DNA of 64,000 bases from Gordionus sp. m RMFG-2023 (Eukaryota; Nematomorpha; Gordioida; Chordodea; Parachordodidae), in NCBI RefSeq assembly GCF_954871325.1, contig NC_088775.1, positions 59,373,561 through 59,437,560 on the forward strand. Direction: 5' to 3'. Shown here in pieces: positions 25,254 through 37,506 of this stretch. Under the pieces are notes generated by a model. It did not search any database, had not been told where the DNA came from, and saw only the letters and a program-made list of their open reading frames with translations. How positions within the stretch are numbered: position 1 is the first letter of the stretch; each line of letters starts with the position of its first letter. The position numbers and the translations under genes were made by a program.

Positions 25254-25867
25254 ATAAAATTATTTTAAATATTTATATTATACGCTTATTATTAATTATT
25301 CGATAAATATTATATTATGGAATAAAAAAAATTTCTTAGAATGACTTTTTATGTTATAATTGATATTTTAAATTTCTTGCGCCATCTAGCGGAATTTTTT
25401 AAAATGCGATTTTATCTAATTAATTTTTTTGGCCCCACTCTGAAATTTTATATATGAACAGTTCTTGGTACTTTTTACAAAATATCTGAAATTTGGAAAA
25501 AAAAATTTAGTCTAACATTTTAAAAAATTAATTACAAATTTTTAACCGCAATTTAAAAAAAATATTTAAACTAAAAATTAATTTTATTTAACATACGTTC
25601 AAGAGTTTACTTAGGGCTATAAAATGAGCCATAATAAATATACATAGTGCATCTAATATAATAGTTATCTTAATTTTAAAAAATCATTTTTTTCGAAAAA
25701 TGACCAAGTTGACCCACTTTGATGCCTTATATCTCCAATTCTAATAGAGTTAAGACTCTAATATTTTGGATTCGTCACTTACAATACTTTATTAACTTTA
25801 ATACCAAATTTTAACAAAATCTGAGATGGTCGGGTTGTAAAGTGATTGATTTGATATGGAATGACCC
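25254..25867. repeat. Right 615-bp terminal inverted repeat
   Basis: Inverted partner of 22436-23050, ending GATATGGAATGACCC at the element's right terminus. Confidence 0.88.
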
Positions 25868-26154
25868 TTTTATAATTTTTATAAATTCAATATAATATTC
25901 TTAAAATATTAGCTTTTTACATGTATTTTTTAAATAATAAGCGATAATACTCGCTGAAAAATATGGTAAAATACCTCATAGGTGAATTTTTGTATATACC
26001 AGGTACAATATAATTTTAAAAAATTCCGAGCCGGGCCTAAAATTTTTAAATCCGGGCCGTAAAAATTTTTTTAAAAAAATATCCGGGCCGGGCCTAAAAA
26101 AGTTAAAACCAGGCCGGGCCGTGCAAATGGTACCTCTGCAGGTCTGATATAAAT

Positions 26155-27095
26155 TGAGCCTTTTTTAAACAATTAAACCATAGCCAATAAAGGAAAGAAA
26201 TACCTTGGAAAGGGAAAGATAATTAATATCGCTAAATCAAAAAATAATCGCGTGTCTGTCTATATATAGTACACCAAATAAATCAAGTTTGATGAATATT
26301 CGGTCATTAAAGCAGTGTCCTAGCCTAGCTAAACATTAAGAAAAATAGAATGCTATCGAAAAAAAGAAAAATTTTGGAAGGTTTTTCGAATTGAAATTAG
26401 ATGAAGGATCAATTTCGTCCAAAATAGATAGAACAATATAATAATAAAGCTAATAGAGATGGTTACAATTATGAGTAATATAACGTAAGATTAAGGTTTA
26501 TAATTTCTGATCCTAAAATCTCATGTAATTAAGAAAATTAAGTATTTATCTTACTCAGATTAAAATTTATGTTCCTTCGAGAAATGTTAGATAGGTATTA
26601 TCGTTTGTGTATATAATATAGATCTGTTTGACCCCAACTGCTGGAACTTAGTATTAAAAAATCGAGTCATTTTTTTAGGAAATTGAGATAAATATGCTAA
26701 AATTTAACAAAAATTAATTCAAGACTCTCAAAGAAGAAATTCAGAATAGGGCTACATGGACCTTATGATAAATAATAATGATAAAAACATACTTAGAAAT
26801 CTTTATTAATATTCAATTATAAAACTATCTTTTCTTTCACGAGAACGTTAACTTGATTTTTCTAACTTCATCATGTTTCTTCCAATTTCGTCTAAAAACC
26901 CCAAGGTTTTTAGCCTATTTTTATAAACAAAAAATTTAATGTTCCGAACATATAATTCAATGGACTTATTTTTATCGTGTAATATAATTATAAATTATTT
27001 ATGTCATTTATTACTTTATCTAGATTTATATATACATTTAACTGCAATCATTGATCATTTACATATCTTTACTGAACATGATTTTACTTTTTATA
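26155..27095. other. Intron, nothing recognised
   Basis: AT-rich, no paired termini or coding segment. Confidence 0.4.
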
Positions 27096-27103
27096 CTGAT
27101 TAT

Positions 27104-27570
27104 TAGAGATCTGCAAAGTTAGGCCCGGCCCGTATCCGGCCCGAACGGGTTTCGGGCCAGGCTCGGGCCTAATTCTATTTAAAATAATCGGGTTCGGGCC
27201 GGGCCGGGCCTAATATTTTTAAAAAAATTCGGGCCGAGTAGGGTCGGACCTTGGAAATTTTTTTAAATATATCTAAATTTATCAATTTTATATTGAATTT
27301 TTTATGTAAAATAAAAATATTTGATTTTATTTATTGAAACTAAACTACATGTAACATATATGTCTTTTATTTTGAGTAATTATAAAAATTAATTTCTATA
27401 TTTAAATAAATTCGGGCCGGGTTGGGTCGGTAATTTTTTTAAAAAATTCGGATTCGGGCCGGGCCGGCAAAACTTTTTTAAAAAATTTTTCGGGCCGGGC
27501 CAGCAAAACTTTTTTAAAAAAATTTCGGGCCGCGCCGGGCTTGAAAAATTAGGCCCGATGCAGATCACTA
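27104..27570. mobile_element. 467-bp hAT MITE with GGGCC-rich arms
   Basis: Ends TAGAGATCTGCA and TAGTGATCTGCA (complement). A perfect 8-bp duplication, CTGATTAT, lies at 27096-27103 and 27571-27578. Both arms are arrays of TCGGGCCGGGCC words; the middle is a conserved AT-rich block around TTATATTGAATTTTTTATG. Two more copies lie at 49135-49432 and 50015-50463. Confidence 0.9.
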
Positions 27571-27578
27571 CTGATTAT

Positions 27579-28579
27579 ACTTTTTACGTTAAATAAAATT
27601 AGTTATAAATAACGATAAATTTCAACTTAATGTATTGTTTGCTATTCAAAATTTTCCCCTAAGTTTGACTCTGATGGAACCCGGTGGAAGGCCCACAAAA
27701 GGAGTAATGGAGGCGCAGCTCCCATTTCCTTATAAGTAATAAATATTTATCCCCTATTTCAAATTTTTTTATCTGATCTTTTAAGGACTTTAAAAAAGAC
27801 GGGGTAACATCCAATTTTAAATCCCAAATATAAAGGCGGATTTTATTTATAACTTTGAGTTAAATTATTATTGAATTATATTTGATATAATTTCAAAAAT
27901 TCCGAAAAATAAAACACTCATTTATTATTGTATTCATAGTCAATTTGTTATCGTGATTTTAATATAAAAAATTTTTTTATAAACACTAAAATCGTAATAA
28001 AAAATAAGAAAGAAATTTCTAAATAAAAAAGCTACAATTTTCAGTTTGAAACCTAGACTAAAATTCTGGTTCCAGAAAAATATTTTTAAAAAAGTGGTTA
28101 GGTTCCTAAAATTTTGAAAAGTGGGTTCTAGTTCCGTTTTTAAATTTGACGAGGTTCCGAGGATTCCAGGTTCCAAACTCTGTTAAAGCAATAAAAATTG
28201 TCAAAAAATGTAAACGATAAATAAATCCTCTAAATGAATCCCAAAAAAAGATCCCATTTTTTATGAATTATGATCAAAATTTGGTTAATGAAAATATGGT
28301 TGCAATTTAGTGAGGTATTCTGAACACTTATATTTGATAATATAAATTCAAATTCACATATTGGTAGAAGAAAAAAATTGCAACTTCGTTGAAACTAGAA
28401 AAAGGGTTATTAAATCTAAAAAATAATTTTCGCTTTAAAATTGATTTGGCCTCGTAAGATAAAAATAAATTTGATGATTTGTCAAATTTCCTAATTTAGG
28501 TTAAATATAATTATTAACTGAAAACTGAGATTAAAATTTGCGATAATATTTCTTAATAAATATGAGATCGAAGAATTAC
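27579..28579. other. Intron, nothing recognised
   Basis: AT-rich intron 2 sequence next to the exon 2 donor. A GGTTCC-rich stretch near 28060-28180 looks like repeat remnant without clear ends. Confidence 0.4.
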
Positions 28580-28784
28580 CTAAGGGAGTAGTCACCCAAG
28601 AGCCATTAGGAGGGCCATCATTTTCAAATTGATTGGTCGTATCGTTTTTGGTGCTTGACGCTGATTGGAAGGAATCTTCTTCCAACTTTCGGCTAAGCTT
28701 TTGATTTTCGTTCTTAAGCCTTTGCACTAAAAGCGATAATTGGCTGGATTCCCCTTTCCAATCATCTTCCATCTGTTCGAGTTC
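28580..28784 (-). CDS. RILPL: RILP-like protein, exon 2 (coiled coil)
   Basis: Second coding exon, 205 nt. It follows an AG acceptor at 28786-28785 and starts in phase 0 with GAACTCGAACAG (ELEQ). It ends in phase 1 with a lone G before a GTAATT donor. Residues 133-200 of the joined protein begin ELEQMEDDWKGE, continue as a heptad-like coiled coil (LVQRLKNENQKLSRKLEED), then change to a Ser/Thr/Asn-rich stretch ending VTTPL. The coiled-coil half matches the family segment after RH1; the polar tail is variable. The split codon G|AC with exon 3 gives Asp and keeps the frame open, which is the best evidence that these distant exons belong together. Intron 1 upstream is about 28.0 kb and full of transposons. 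Confidence 0.88.
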
Positions 28785-28786
28785 CT

Positions 28787-29527
28787 TTTTAAAAATTATA
28801 AACCAACATCAATTTTAGAGCTAAATAAAAATGGATAATATTATTTAGTAAATTCTACAAGTTGCAATAATCTAATTATTAATGGATTAAGTGGGGGTAT
28901 TTAAAAAAATCAAAACGATTAGTTTTTTCATAATAGTTCGTTTTTTAAAAAAATGATGAAAGACGTTTTTATTTTTGATATAGATCGTGAGCGCGTTTCT
29001 ATTTTGACAAACGCGTTCGTGTTTGATGTATGTTCAATTTTTAAAAAATATTCTTATTTTTATTCATTTGAAAATGAAATATTTTAATTTAATATTAACC
29101 CAAATTTGTATTTAAGATATTTTCATTTAGCGGTATAAATATCTTTTATCGTTTTTATATATTTTATATAAGATACTAGTATCTGTATCTAAGATCCAAT
29201 TTTTTATAAAGATGTATCTAGATTATTTTCCGGAGGATCTGTCCCTTAATTACATAATTATTGAATTTATATTATAATAAAACATATTAAAATATTCATT
29301 TTTACCTATTTACATTAATAACCAATGGAAAAATTTTAAAATGACAAATATGAAAATTATCACACTATTATATTATTATTAAATTTACATTAAAACAAAT
29401 TTAAAATATTTATTTTTACCTATTTTTATTAATAAACACTAAAAAAGTTTTAAAATGACGATTATGATAATTCATATTTTTCAAAAGAAAAATTAGAATG
29501 AGAGAAATCTTTATTTCTTAATATCAA
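28787..29527. other. Intron, nothing recognised
   Basis: AT-rich. A weak pair of ATAAAACATATTAAAATATTCA-like tandem blocks lies near 29275-29470, and ATCTAGAT words near 29210 resemble the interior of the MITE at 15757. Confidence 0.35.
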
Positions 29528-29531
29528 TTAA

Positions 29532-32030
29532 CCCATGAATGGTCACATTTTTTGCAGCGGATAAAAATTCTTGATTTTTTCAAATTTTATTTATTTTAGT
29601 CTAAGAAATTATAAAAAAAATCGGCATGAAAAATCTTAAATAGGATATCTGAACCGTTGCATATCTGCAACGTTAACCAATAGGGGTATAAAATAAGATA
29701 AAATTATATTATTACAAAATAGAAATACGATAATTTCAAATTTATTTACATATTTTATATTTATTTATAAGATACCATTTGTAATTTTATATTTTATGAA
29801 ATTTTTAAACAATCAATATGTATTGGTATTTGTTAACACATGTTACATATATATATTTTGTCTGACTATGACAAAGCTTACAACGACGTCTTTTGTTATC
29901 GATAATAGTTGTAACATAATTATCATAAGAATTTTCAGGTGTTTCACTTAATGAGGAATATTAAACTAGGATGGACTTTACTTGTACTCACTTTTTATTT
30001 AACAGGAGAGTTTTCAAAAGTGTCGTAGTTATTTCGGCTGAAATGAGTAATGATTTTTTATCATCAGGATTCACTCGATTCCATAACTTCCATCAATTTA
30101 CTACTGCTACATCAATAAAATTGCTTAGGCCACCACCATTCTTTACCTCAAATATTTATTCTATGTTGACACTATGTTATCGCACAGATCAAAGATACCC
30201 ATATGGGAATTAATGGAATTTATTAGATTAGGTTGTATAATTTTTATTTATGAGAAAATCTTTAGAGAGAATCTTGATACGTTACATACAGGGCTAAGAG
30301 CTTTACATGTTGATGCTCACGATAGAACTTTCATTCCTTCGAACTATAATTATTTCATATGTCTTTTCAAATCGGTATTCGTAATAACCCCTCTCTTTTT
30401 TTGTCATAACTTTAATTGTTTCTAGGGGAGAATTTTTAAGTCTATATTCTCTTGTAGTTCCAGTTGCGAAAAATCCAAGATGCTTCAAATACGATAAAAG
30501 CCTTAAAGATGTAAAAAAAATTATCAAAGTGAATAGAATGCAAAGAATTAATTTGTAACAAAAGTACCTCCTAATCCAAGATTCAAAGCCATTAGTCTTC
30601 TACATTTTCCATGATATATAATAAATGCAAATATATATCCATCGGAGGAAGCAATGGTTAATGATTTATATCCAAATCGAATGGGTTTACCTTTGATAAA
30701 ATTTTTACAGGAATGTCTTCCTCGATAAGGTATCATTTGCTCATTTACGCATAAATTATGTAAAAATATACCGAATTGTTGAAACTTTTATTTAGAAAAT
30801 TTATATGGGCTGACTTTATAAAGAGTATCTTCTTCATTAAATGTTGACTTATTAGATAAATGTAGATTCCTTTTGATATCGCGAAATGTATGTTGTGTCA
30901 CTAAATCTTAACTATTGTGTAGTAATATCAATATCATACGAACAATACATTCTTTCTTGCGGTAAGGAATGTTCAGTCAGCAAAAGAATTCCTACAAATT
31001 ATTTCATCTCTGACTCGGCTGTAATAAAATTTGGTCTATTGTTTTGTTTGGAATATGTGATTGATCTACAAGCAGTGACATTTTTTGATCAAAAAATAAT
31101 TCAAATATTTCTATTAAAGTTTTTCCGATCAAATCAAATTGAAATTCGATAAAAATTCATTATCGTTATCAATATAGGTCTCGATGTGTAAATTGGATCA
31201 GTTTTTCTCCATTTTAAATTATTTCAAAAATGTAATTTGCTTTCTTGATTTGTAGATGAGGTTTCTGAGACAATATCAAGCTGGATATTGGATTTCGATC
31301 CCTCCTGCAGTATCTAGTGCAAGATTAGGTGTTTCAGTTAGATAGTTTTCATCGAAATCTTCTTCATAACTAACTAAAACAGCATTAGGAGGTATAATTA
31401 GTTTTATAAACAGGGCCTTCATCGAAAAGCATTGATATAATAATATTTTAATATTATTTTAAAATATGGCAAATATAAAATGATAATAAAAAATTTACAA
31501 GTAATTTTTATCAAATAAAAATATATAATGAGAATAAGAATAAATTATGAATTTTCTGGATTTTTTAATAATTATGATGAAAGAATACTATTTTAGTTTA
31601 GTAAGAATATAAACAAAATAATATAATAAAATATCAGCCAAATTTTTTTTCGAAAAATTGATTTTTTTTTGAACCCTGGTCAACGTTGTATAAATGGTAC
31701 AGAAAAAACATAGGATTATAAATCCGAGAATAGATAGAATGATGGGCCATAATTAATTAGAATAGGTTAAGATATCTATAAGTCAAAAAAATAAATACTC
31801 TTTCGGGCGCCTAAAACATATGGTATTTAAATAGTCCAAAATTGTCAACCTTCAATTGGCTAGCGCACTCAATTAATAATTTTTAAAAAATGTTTTTTTT
31901 TAATTTTATAGTACAATCTTAGATTAGAGCTATAAGAATCTTATGTGAAATTATTTCAATCAAAAAATTTATATGTGAAAAATTAATAAACAACAACTGT
32001 TGCAGATATGATACGTTGATCATTAATGGG
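29532..32030 (-). mobile_element. piggyBac transposon, 2.5 kb
   Basis: Flanked by TTAA on both sides (29528-29531, 32031-32034), the obligate piggyBac target. Termini start CCCATGAATGGTCA (left) and CCCATTAATGATCA (complement of the right). A mirrored subterminal block CATATCTGCAAC / GTTGCAGATATG lies inside each end. It contains one decayed transposase on the minus strand. Length is normal for the superfamily, so the copy is structurally complete though coding-dead. Confidence 0.9.
29940..31430 (-). pseudogene. piggyBac transposase, decayed
   Basis: Read right to left. About 31140-31040 gives LIEIFELFFDQK, then IPNKTIDQILLQ. About 30990-30800 gives RKKECIVRM, FRDIKRNLHLSNKSTF and LYKVSPYKF. 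30780-30550 reads FQQFGIFLHNLCVNEQMIPY, GRHSCKNFIKGKPIRFGYKS and ASSDGYIFAFIIYHGK. About 30530-30303 reads FDNFF, then YLKHLGFFATGTTREYRLKN and KKERGYYEYRFEKTYEI; 30130-30070 gives VAVVN and KLWNRVNP. The order matches piggyBac transposases. The first catalytic Asp (DEQM in relatives) is Asn here (VNEQM); the second, in FDNFF, remains. Several stops and frame changes exist. It is one dead copy and no intact relative is in the window. Confidence 0.88.
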
Positions 32031-32129
32031 TTAAATTACTTTTATTCTTAAAATAAATATAAAGTATTTTAAAATAAAACTCGAATAATTCATAAATTAT
32101 CAATCATTTTCAATATTTTAGCCTAATAA

Positions 32130-32330
32130 ATTTATATTGATATTGTCAAAAATAATTGGCTTATGCTTAGCTTGAGCCAATCAAAATCGTCTTCGGCTTA
32201 ACTTGAGCCAATCAAAATCGTTTTAAACGTGAGCCAATCTCAATTGGCTTAAGCTTAGACTTAACAAAAAAAATAAATCAGCTTAGGCTTAGTATTAGCT
32301 AAAATAAATTGGCTATTACCGCACTATACT
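32130..32330. repeat. Short repeated GAGCCAATC words
   Basis: Three direct copies of a unit with TTGAGCCAATCAAAATCG-like sequence, partly mirrored by GGCTTAAGCTTAG words. It looks like the subterminal part of a MITE with unresolved ends. Confidence 0.45.
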
Positions 32331-32654
32331 CGCCATAAACAAATAATAAACACACTTAAAATAAATTTATTAATTATTATAATATAATATATAATTAAAA
32401 TTAGAACTTTAATTTTTTCAAGGGTCATAAAAAAATTAGAATTTTGGTTAACGTGAAAATTATAATTCAAAAAATTAATTAAACATTGAATAATAAATAA
32501 TGCATATAGTTTTTAAATATATTGAATTTTAAATTAATAATCACTGGTTATCCAACTATAATATTTATAGTATGAAATTCCCACCTTTTGGAAAAAAAAT
32601 TAATGATCAAAATACATCCTGGTAAGAGCAATATATTAATTAGAAGGTTTCTCA

Positions 32655-32900
32655 TTCAAAAGAGAAGAAGTCCCAATCAAAAAAGGTAAAGTGTCTCATT
32701 CATAAAAGGAAAAGGTCACAAAAAAGGAAAAGATCCGATCAAAAAAGAAAAGGTTCAATAGGTCCTCCGATCAAAAAATGAAAAGTAAAAGCCTAATAAG
32801 CTTAAAAATGGGCAAAGGTCCGATCAAAAAAGGATTCAATCAAAGGAAGAGATCGATATTATCAAAGAAGGAAAATCTCTACTCAAAAAAGGAGAATCGT
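32655..32900. repeat. Minisatellite array, left outer arm
   Basis: Irregular tandem copies of about 18-22 bp around GATCAAAAAAGGAAAAGGTC. Inverted counterparts are at 45890-46021, 49860-49925 and 50703-50750. Confidence 0.8.
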
Positions 32901-33194
32901 TATTATTTTACAATTTTTTTAAAAAAAAATTTGTTGTCAGTTTAATAATCCAATTCTGAAATATCATTTTTCTTAAATTTTTGGTTATTTTTGTTTCTTA
33001 TTTATATAACTATTTGCGATCCCTACTTCATTTTTAATAATTTTTATTAGGAACTGTGCCGATATTTAATATCGGATTGAATCGGCACCAATATTTCGCG
33101 CTTTCGAAAAATATCGGATCGGGGCCATCTTATTTAAAAAGCTGATCCGATCCAATATTTTTTATTGTTTTTGGTTATATTTATAAAATAAGAT

Positions 33195-34555
33195 AATAAC
33201 ATAATCAAATCTTGAGAGGGATTCAACAGGGAAGATCCCTTAGGCCATGTTCTCTTTTGCATTGGGATCCACAAAATAATCCAGGAAATTCAATCCAAAT
33301 CCATCCTTACCTTAAATTCCTGGTATCTCGATGATGGAATTGTTGCGGGCAACCTCTCCACAATCCTGTCCATCCCAACCATCATCGAGGATCTCTTACA
33401 TATTACAACATCACTTAATCTCCTCAAATGTCAAATTTGCTTTCTAAATCCTACATCTATTCTTTTAGGCACCACATACCATTTCATTAACAGAGATAAG
33501 ATGACACATCTTGGCCGATAGGGGATGAAAAAGCTATCGAAACCTTTTTAAACAAATCCCTTAACAATTTGTCTAAATTAAACATATTTTTTAATTACTT
33601 CCCTGCTCATCAACCCAACTACTAAATATACCCAATTACATCCTGAGATCCTCATATTCATATTTGCTAGCTTCACATGAAATCCAAATCAACTCGAAAA
33701 TATATTGAACATAAAATTTTCCTGTTCATCCTGGCTTCAGACCACCCTTCCCAGCAAGTCAGGTGGTATTGGTATCAGATTGCTACAACTTTCTCTTTCA
33801 ACGTTTATCATATCGTTTAGCTACACATATCATAATCAATAATGTATCCAGTATCCACTACTATAGATCTTGACCTATCCCAGACCCTTACTTTTTGGGA
33901 CAGCAACAGCTTGTCCACCTTCTGTCGCCCTGCCTCCAGCACTCAAAAAGTCAGGGATGCCTCTTTGATCGTCTGTTCCGTTGAATGCCTCATTTTGAAC
34001 AGGCCCTTTGAGGAAAATCCCAATAACATAATATTAAATGCAAACTCGGGCGATGACTGGTTGGAAACAAATCCATAGCCCTTCGCCTTAGCTGTAAAGC
34101 TGTAGTACACTCCATTTACATCGATTGTGACCAGACCATCGTTTCGAAAGCAGATCACCCCTTGCCCTACAAGTTCTTTTGCGGACGACAACCCCGCCAC
34201 AAATCCGTCAACAACAATCTCCTAGCTGCCCTCAAAAAATTAATATCCCATTCACCTTCGAACCAGTGGGCCTTTCAAATAAAACACAATTCATCCCGAT
34301 GGTATATCCCTCATTCCCTGGACTAACGGGCTCCAGCTGACTTGAGACTATACTTGTGTCGATTTTGCAGCAAAGTTCAACCTCTCATTTTCTGCCATTG
34401 AAAAGGCAGAGCCCTCAATTTCATTAAAACCAAAGGGAAAAAATGAGACAGATCTATGGCGACCCCAATGAAGGATTTTATTTTCGTCAGGAAATCTGCC
34501 GGTCCAATTTTTTAAGAATTCATTCTTCTCTAGGGTGATATGTACCTTTTTTTAG
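33195..34555 (+). pseudogene. 5'-truncated LINE fragment, third subfamily
   Basis: Begins inside the RT at motif B (EGIQQG with a broken GDPLG), then motif C WYLDDGIVAGNLSTILSIP near 33320-33380 and the thumb TTSLNLLKCQICFLNP. Further frames run to a nuclease-like tail, with HPDGISLIPWTNGLQLT near 34300 and DYTCVDF near 34350. This is the same restriction-like-endonuclease architecture as the other LINEs, but the sequence is clearly a different subfamily. Numerous stops and frame changes. The tail after 34555 is A/T-rich 3' UTR or flank. Confidence 0.75.
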
Positions 34556-34726
34556 TTCTATTTAATGCTTTTCTTTATAAAATATATATATATTTTTTTA
34601 TATATAATTTTTTAAATATAATTTTTAATATATTATTAGTTTTTTTTTAAATATATTTTAAATTTAATATTGTTGGTATTTGTATTTAATTTTTCATTTT
34701 TTTAGTTTAAAAATTTTTTTTTAAAT

Positions 34727-34985
34727 ATAATTCCGAATCCCCATGAAAAAAAATAAAATAATATAATTACTTTTTCTTCTCTTTTTTGCGGCTGGCACCA
34801 TATAATTAAAAGACCAAAATAAGGGATTTAAAAAGAGAATTTAAAAAAAAGTAAATAGTATAAAATTAAGGCATATAATAAATGAAAAGGGATGAGGCTA
34901 AGACTTTTTTGTTTTAAAAAAATATTAATAAATATATTTATAAAAAATCCGAATTATTGCAACAATTTTCGTTGAACATTTAAGC
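34727..34985. repeat. Inverted-repeat family F, copy 1
   Basis: Begins ATTCCGAATCCCCATGAAAA and contains AGAAGAAAAAGTAAT-complement and TGCGGCTGGCACCATATAAT blocks. Inverted copies lie at about 37859-38066 and 39698-39845, and a short piece at 37268-37350. The outer pair suggests one element with terminal repeats of about 145 bp. Confidence 0.7.
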
Positions 34986-35055
34986 AGGGACCTGAACCGT
35001 TATTTATAACGGTTCAGTTTGGTTACGGTTCAGTATGTAAAAAATTATAATGGTA

Positions 35056-36765
35056 AAAAAGAGCCACTGGAATTTAAAATTTTTATAATGCTTATATCTC
35101 AAAAACTATTTATAGTAAAAAAATGTATAATATGTCATATTGTAGGTAATAAAAAATCTCTAAAAGGCTATCAAAAATAAATAAAAATTGGCGCCAATTT
35201 GCTTTACCTGTGTTTTTAAGCAAAAAGGGGAGTTTGTTTTCGAAATTTTCTTATTGCTTTTTATTTAGACACCTTTGCTAAATATATATACGATATCAAA
35301 ACCTTGGTGAAGCTATCGACTCCAAAAATTGATCAAAAAATAGATGGCGCTTTATGAAATTACGGATTATTTTTGCTGCTAACTTATCAATAACCATCAC
35401 TTTTTATACTAAAAAAATTTTCTATTAAATATACTAATTAAACTGAGGAGCAGAGTGGGCATATGCACATTAGACACTTAATAGTGTAACAAATTTCTAA
35501 TAATAAATATCTTTCATATAATTATTTTAATTTTTAAGGTGTCTAGAATTTCATCAAATTTTTCATCATTTGATGAGGATAATGGTATAATTCGTCAAAC
35601 TTTTTTTACTCTAGATATTTTTTTCTTATAATATTTCTTTTCATATAAGGGTTTTTTTTTAATGAGAAATTCCTCATTTGATTTTAGGGATATATTAATG
35701 TTATCAATAGCCTCTTGATTAATTATATGAAGGGGAGAATCAATATCTACATTGTCATTTGAAGTATAAGGAATGTTTGCTAATTTTTGTCGCATGAAGA
35801 GCATATTAACATATCTAAATTGAATGGTAAATTTTTTTGGGTCATCTAGAGTAGAATCTTTATTAGATTCTGGCGATAATAAGCATGTCTCTGTAGATTA
35901 AGTGGGTTGCAACATTTTAATATTTGGTACCTCCATCTGTGATATAGAATAAAATTTTAATTGATCCGCACCTAGAATATATGTTTTTGCACTCTCCAAA
36001 TCCAGAATGTTATTGGTAGACAGACGATAAATTAATAATCTGCAGACAGGTTGAATTATTTAAAATTAATCTGAACGGTAAGTTAAAAATATTACACAGA
36101 AAGAGAGATCGTTTTAAACAGTTTATTTTGTAAAATGTAATCGATAATATGCCTAATAAAATATTTGTTTTAACTGCAGCTGTTATACGTTATCGAGCTA
36201 ATATGTCATTCGCTATAGTAGTAAGTAAAGATCTAAAAATGTAAAACATTTTAAGAATGGTGGGGGTGGGAGGGGGGGGGGCAGAACTGGAAAATTTTAT
36301 CCCATTTTTCCTTAAGAATAATATTTTTCAACCATTAGCGCCATCTACCTTTTTCTTCAATTTTTGGTAAAAATGTATATTTCGGAAAAGTCGATAGCGA
36401 CGCCATGGTTTTGACATCGTATATAAATTTATAAAAGGTGTCTAAATAAAAACCAAAATGGCGCCAATATTTATTATATTTTTGATTGCCCTTTAGAGAA
36501 TTTTTTTTACCTACAATATGATATATTATACATTTATTTACTATAAATAATTTTTGAGATATAAGCATTTTAAAAATATACAGATTCCAAATTGGCTCTT
36601 TTTTGCACTTTTGAACCCCTATATCTCGGGAACCAGATATGCTAGCTAGTTAAAATATACGGATTTCTCATTTGTATACATATCTAAATACAGAAATTTT
36701 TAATACAATTTTAAAAGGGGTCGGTCGAAAATGTCTTTTTTGATCGATTTGACATGGAATGGCCC
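35056..36765 (-). mobile_element. Diverged relative of the long-TIR DDE element, left tip lost
   Basis: The right end reads TTTGACATGGAATGGCCC, the complement of GGGCCATTCCATGTCAAA, close to the terminus of the element at 22436. Inverted arms (35056-35375 and 36310-36620) share GCTTATATCTCAAAAA, AATTGGCGCCA, TTATTTAGACACCTTT and AGATGGCGCT blocks. The left arm lacks the outermost 140 bp or so. A remnant of the transposase N-terminal part lies on the minus strand around 35595-35850 (NISLKSNEEF, then KKKPLYEKKYYKKKISRV), parallel to SPVKKR and EKGYPKKKLSRISK in the other element. About 36060-36300 has no recognisable coding sequence and includes a poly-G tract. Confidence 0.72.
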
Positions 36766-37506
36766 ATGTGCAATTATTAAATAAGCATTTGTATTATTTT
36801 GGTTAATATTATTAGGCGTATTTTGAAATTGGTAAAATAATTTTATGACAAGAAATCAACCTAATTTGCTAAACATCGACCATTTATTAAAATGTAATAA
36901 GACCCCCCATTTATTATTTAATTTAATATGTAAACGGAATCACGAAGTCGAGTCCTATATCATAAACCAGAAATCACTTAGCTATGGAAGTAAAACAATA
37001 AAAGAATTAAATAAAAATATTATTTAAAGTACCCCAAATTTTTAGAAGCAGTTGCTTCGGACCCTCATCGTTGTAGGGGCCACTGGTCCCCGGGTAGGGT
37101 TCACTCGTTCCCAAAAAAAATCCCAGAAAAAATAACATTTTGAAAAAAGGATTAGATATATATTTTTGAAATTTAAAACTACTATAAAACTAATCCATTT
37201 TTTCGAGTATTTAATGATTTAAAGCATAAAAGTAATACATATTAAATATCTCTAAAAAATAAAATTTTATGGTGCCAGCCAGGCGGCAAAAAAATATAAT
37301 TTAATTGTTTTTTAAAAAAAAAATTCCGAATCCCCATAAGTATTTTTTTAAAAAAAATTTATTTTTGTTATAAATATCTGAACAATAACCGTAAACCGAA
37401 TATAATTATTTTTTGAAGGAGTAAAAAGAGCCTTTATAAAAAACGGTTAAACCGGTTCAGTTTTTATATTTTAGAAATGGAAATAATTTGGATATCCAGA
37501 ATTATA

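Larger units (their letters stand above)
22436..25867 (+). mobile_element. Long-TIR DDE-type DNA transposon nested in the hAT
   Basis: A 3.4-kb element. Termini GGGTCATTCCATATCAAATC and its complement; inverted arms about 615 bp each (22436 to about 23050, and about 25254 to 25867) that stay nearly identical throughout. TTTT flanks both ends (22432-22435, 25868-25871), compatible with a 4-bp target duplication, though a T run is weak evidence. It carries one transposase gene. Similar proteins are widespread in aphids and Hydra as I remember them. The superfamily is uncertain: 4-bp duplications would fit Sola-type elements, but I cannot confirm this. A diverged relative lies at 35056-36765. 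Confidence 0.85.
20854..26146 (+). mobile_element. hAT transposon with GGCCGGGCC-rich ends, carrying a nested transposon
   Basis: Terminal inverted repeats CAGAGACCTGCAGG (left) and CAGACCTGCAGAGG (complement of the right end). A perfect 8-bp duplication, ATATAAAT, lies at 20846-20853 and 26147-26154, as hAT elements leave. Both subterminal zones (20865-21050 and 26020-26130) are arrays of GGCCGGGCC words spaced by A/T runs, probably transposase-binding sites. Inside are a truncated hAT C-terminal frame, short tandem duplications, and a complete second element at 22436-25867. The host element without the insert is about 1.9 kb, so it was already a deletion derivative. A shorter relative lies at 44540-45525. 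Confidence 0.9.

Noticed and set aside
30886-31152. Plus-strand open frame of 88 codons
   Set aside because: It is antisense to the decayed piggyBac transposase.
33842-34200. Open frames on both strands, one resembling a secreted protein
   Set aside because: They lie in the LINE fragment 33195-34555 and share its region of nuclease-like tail.
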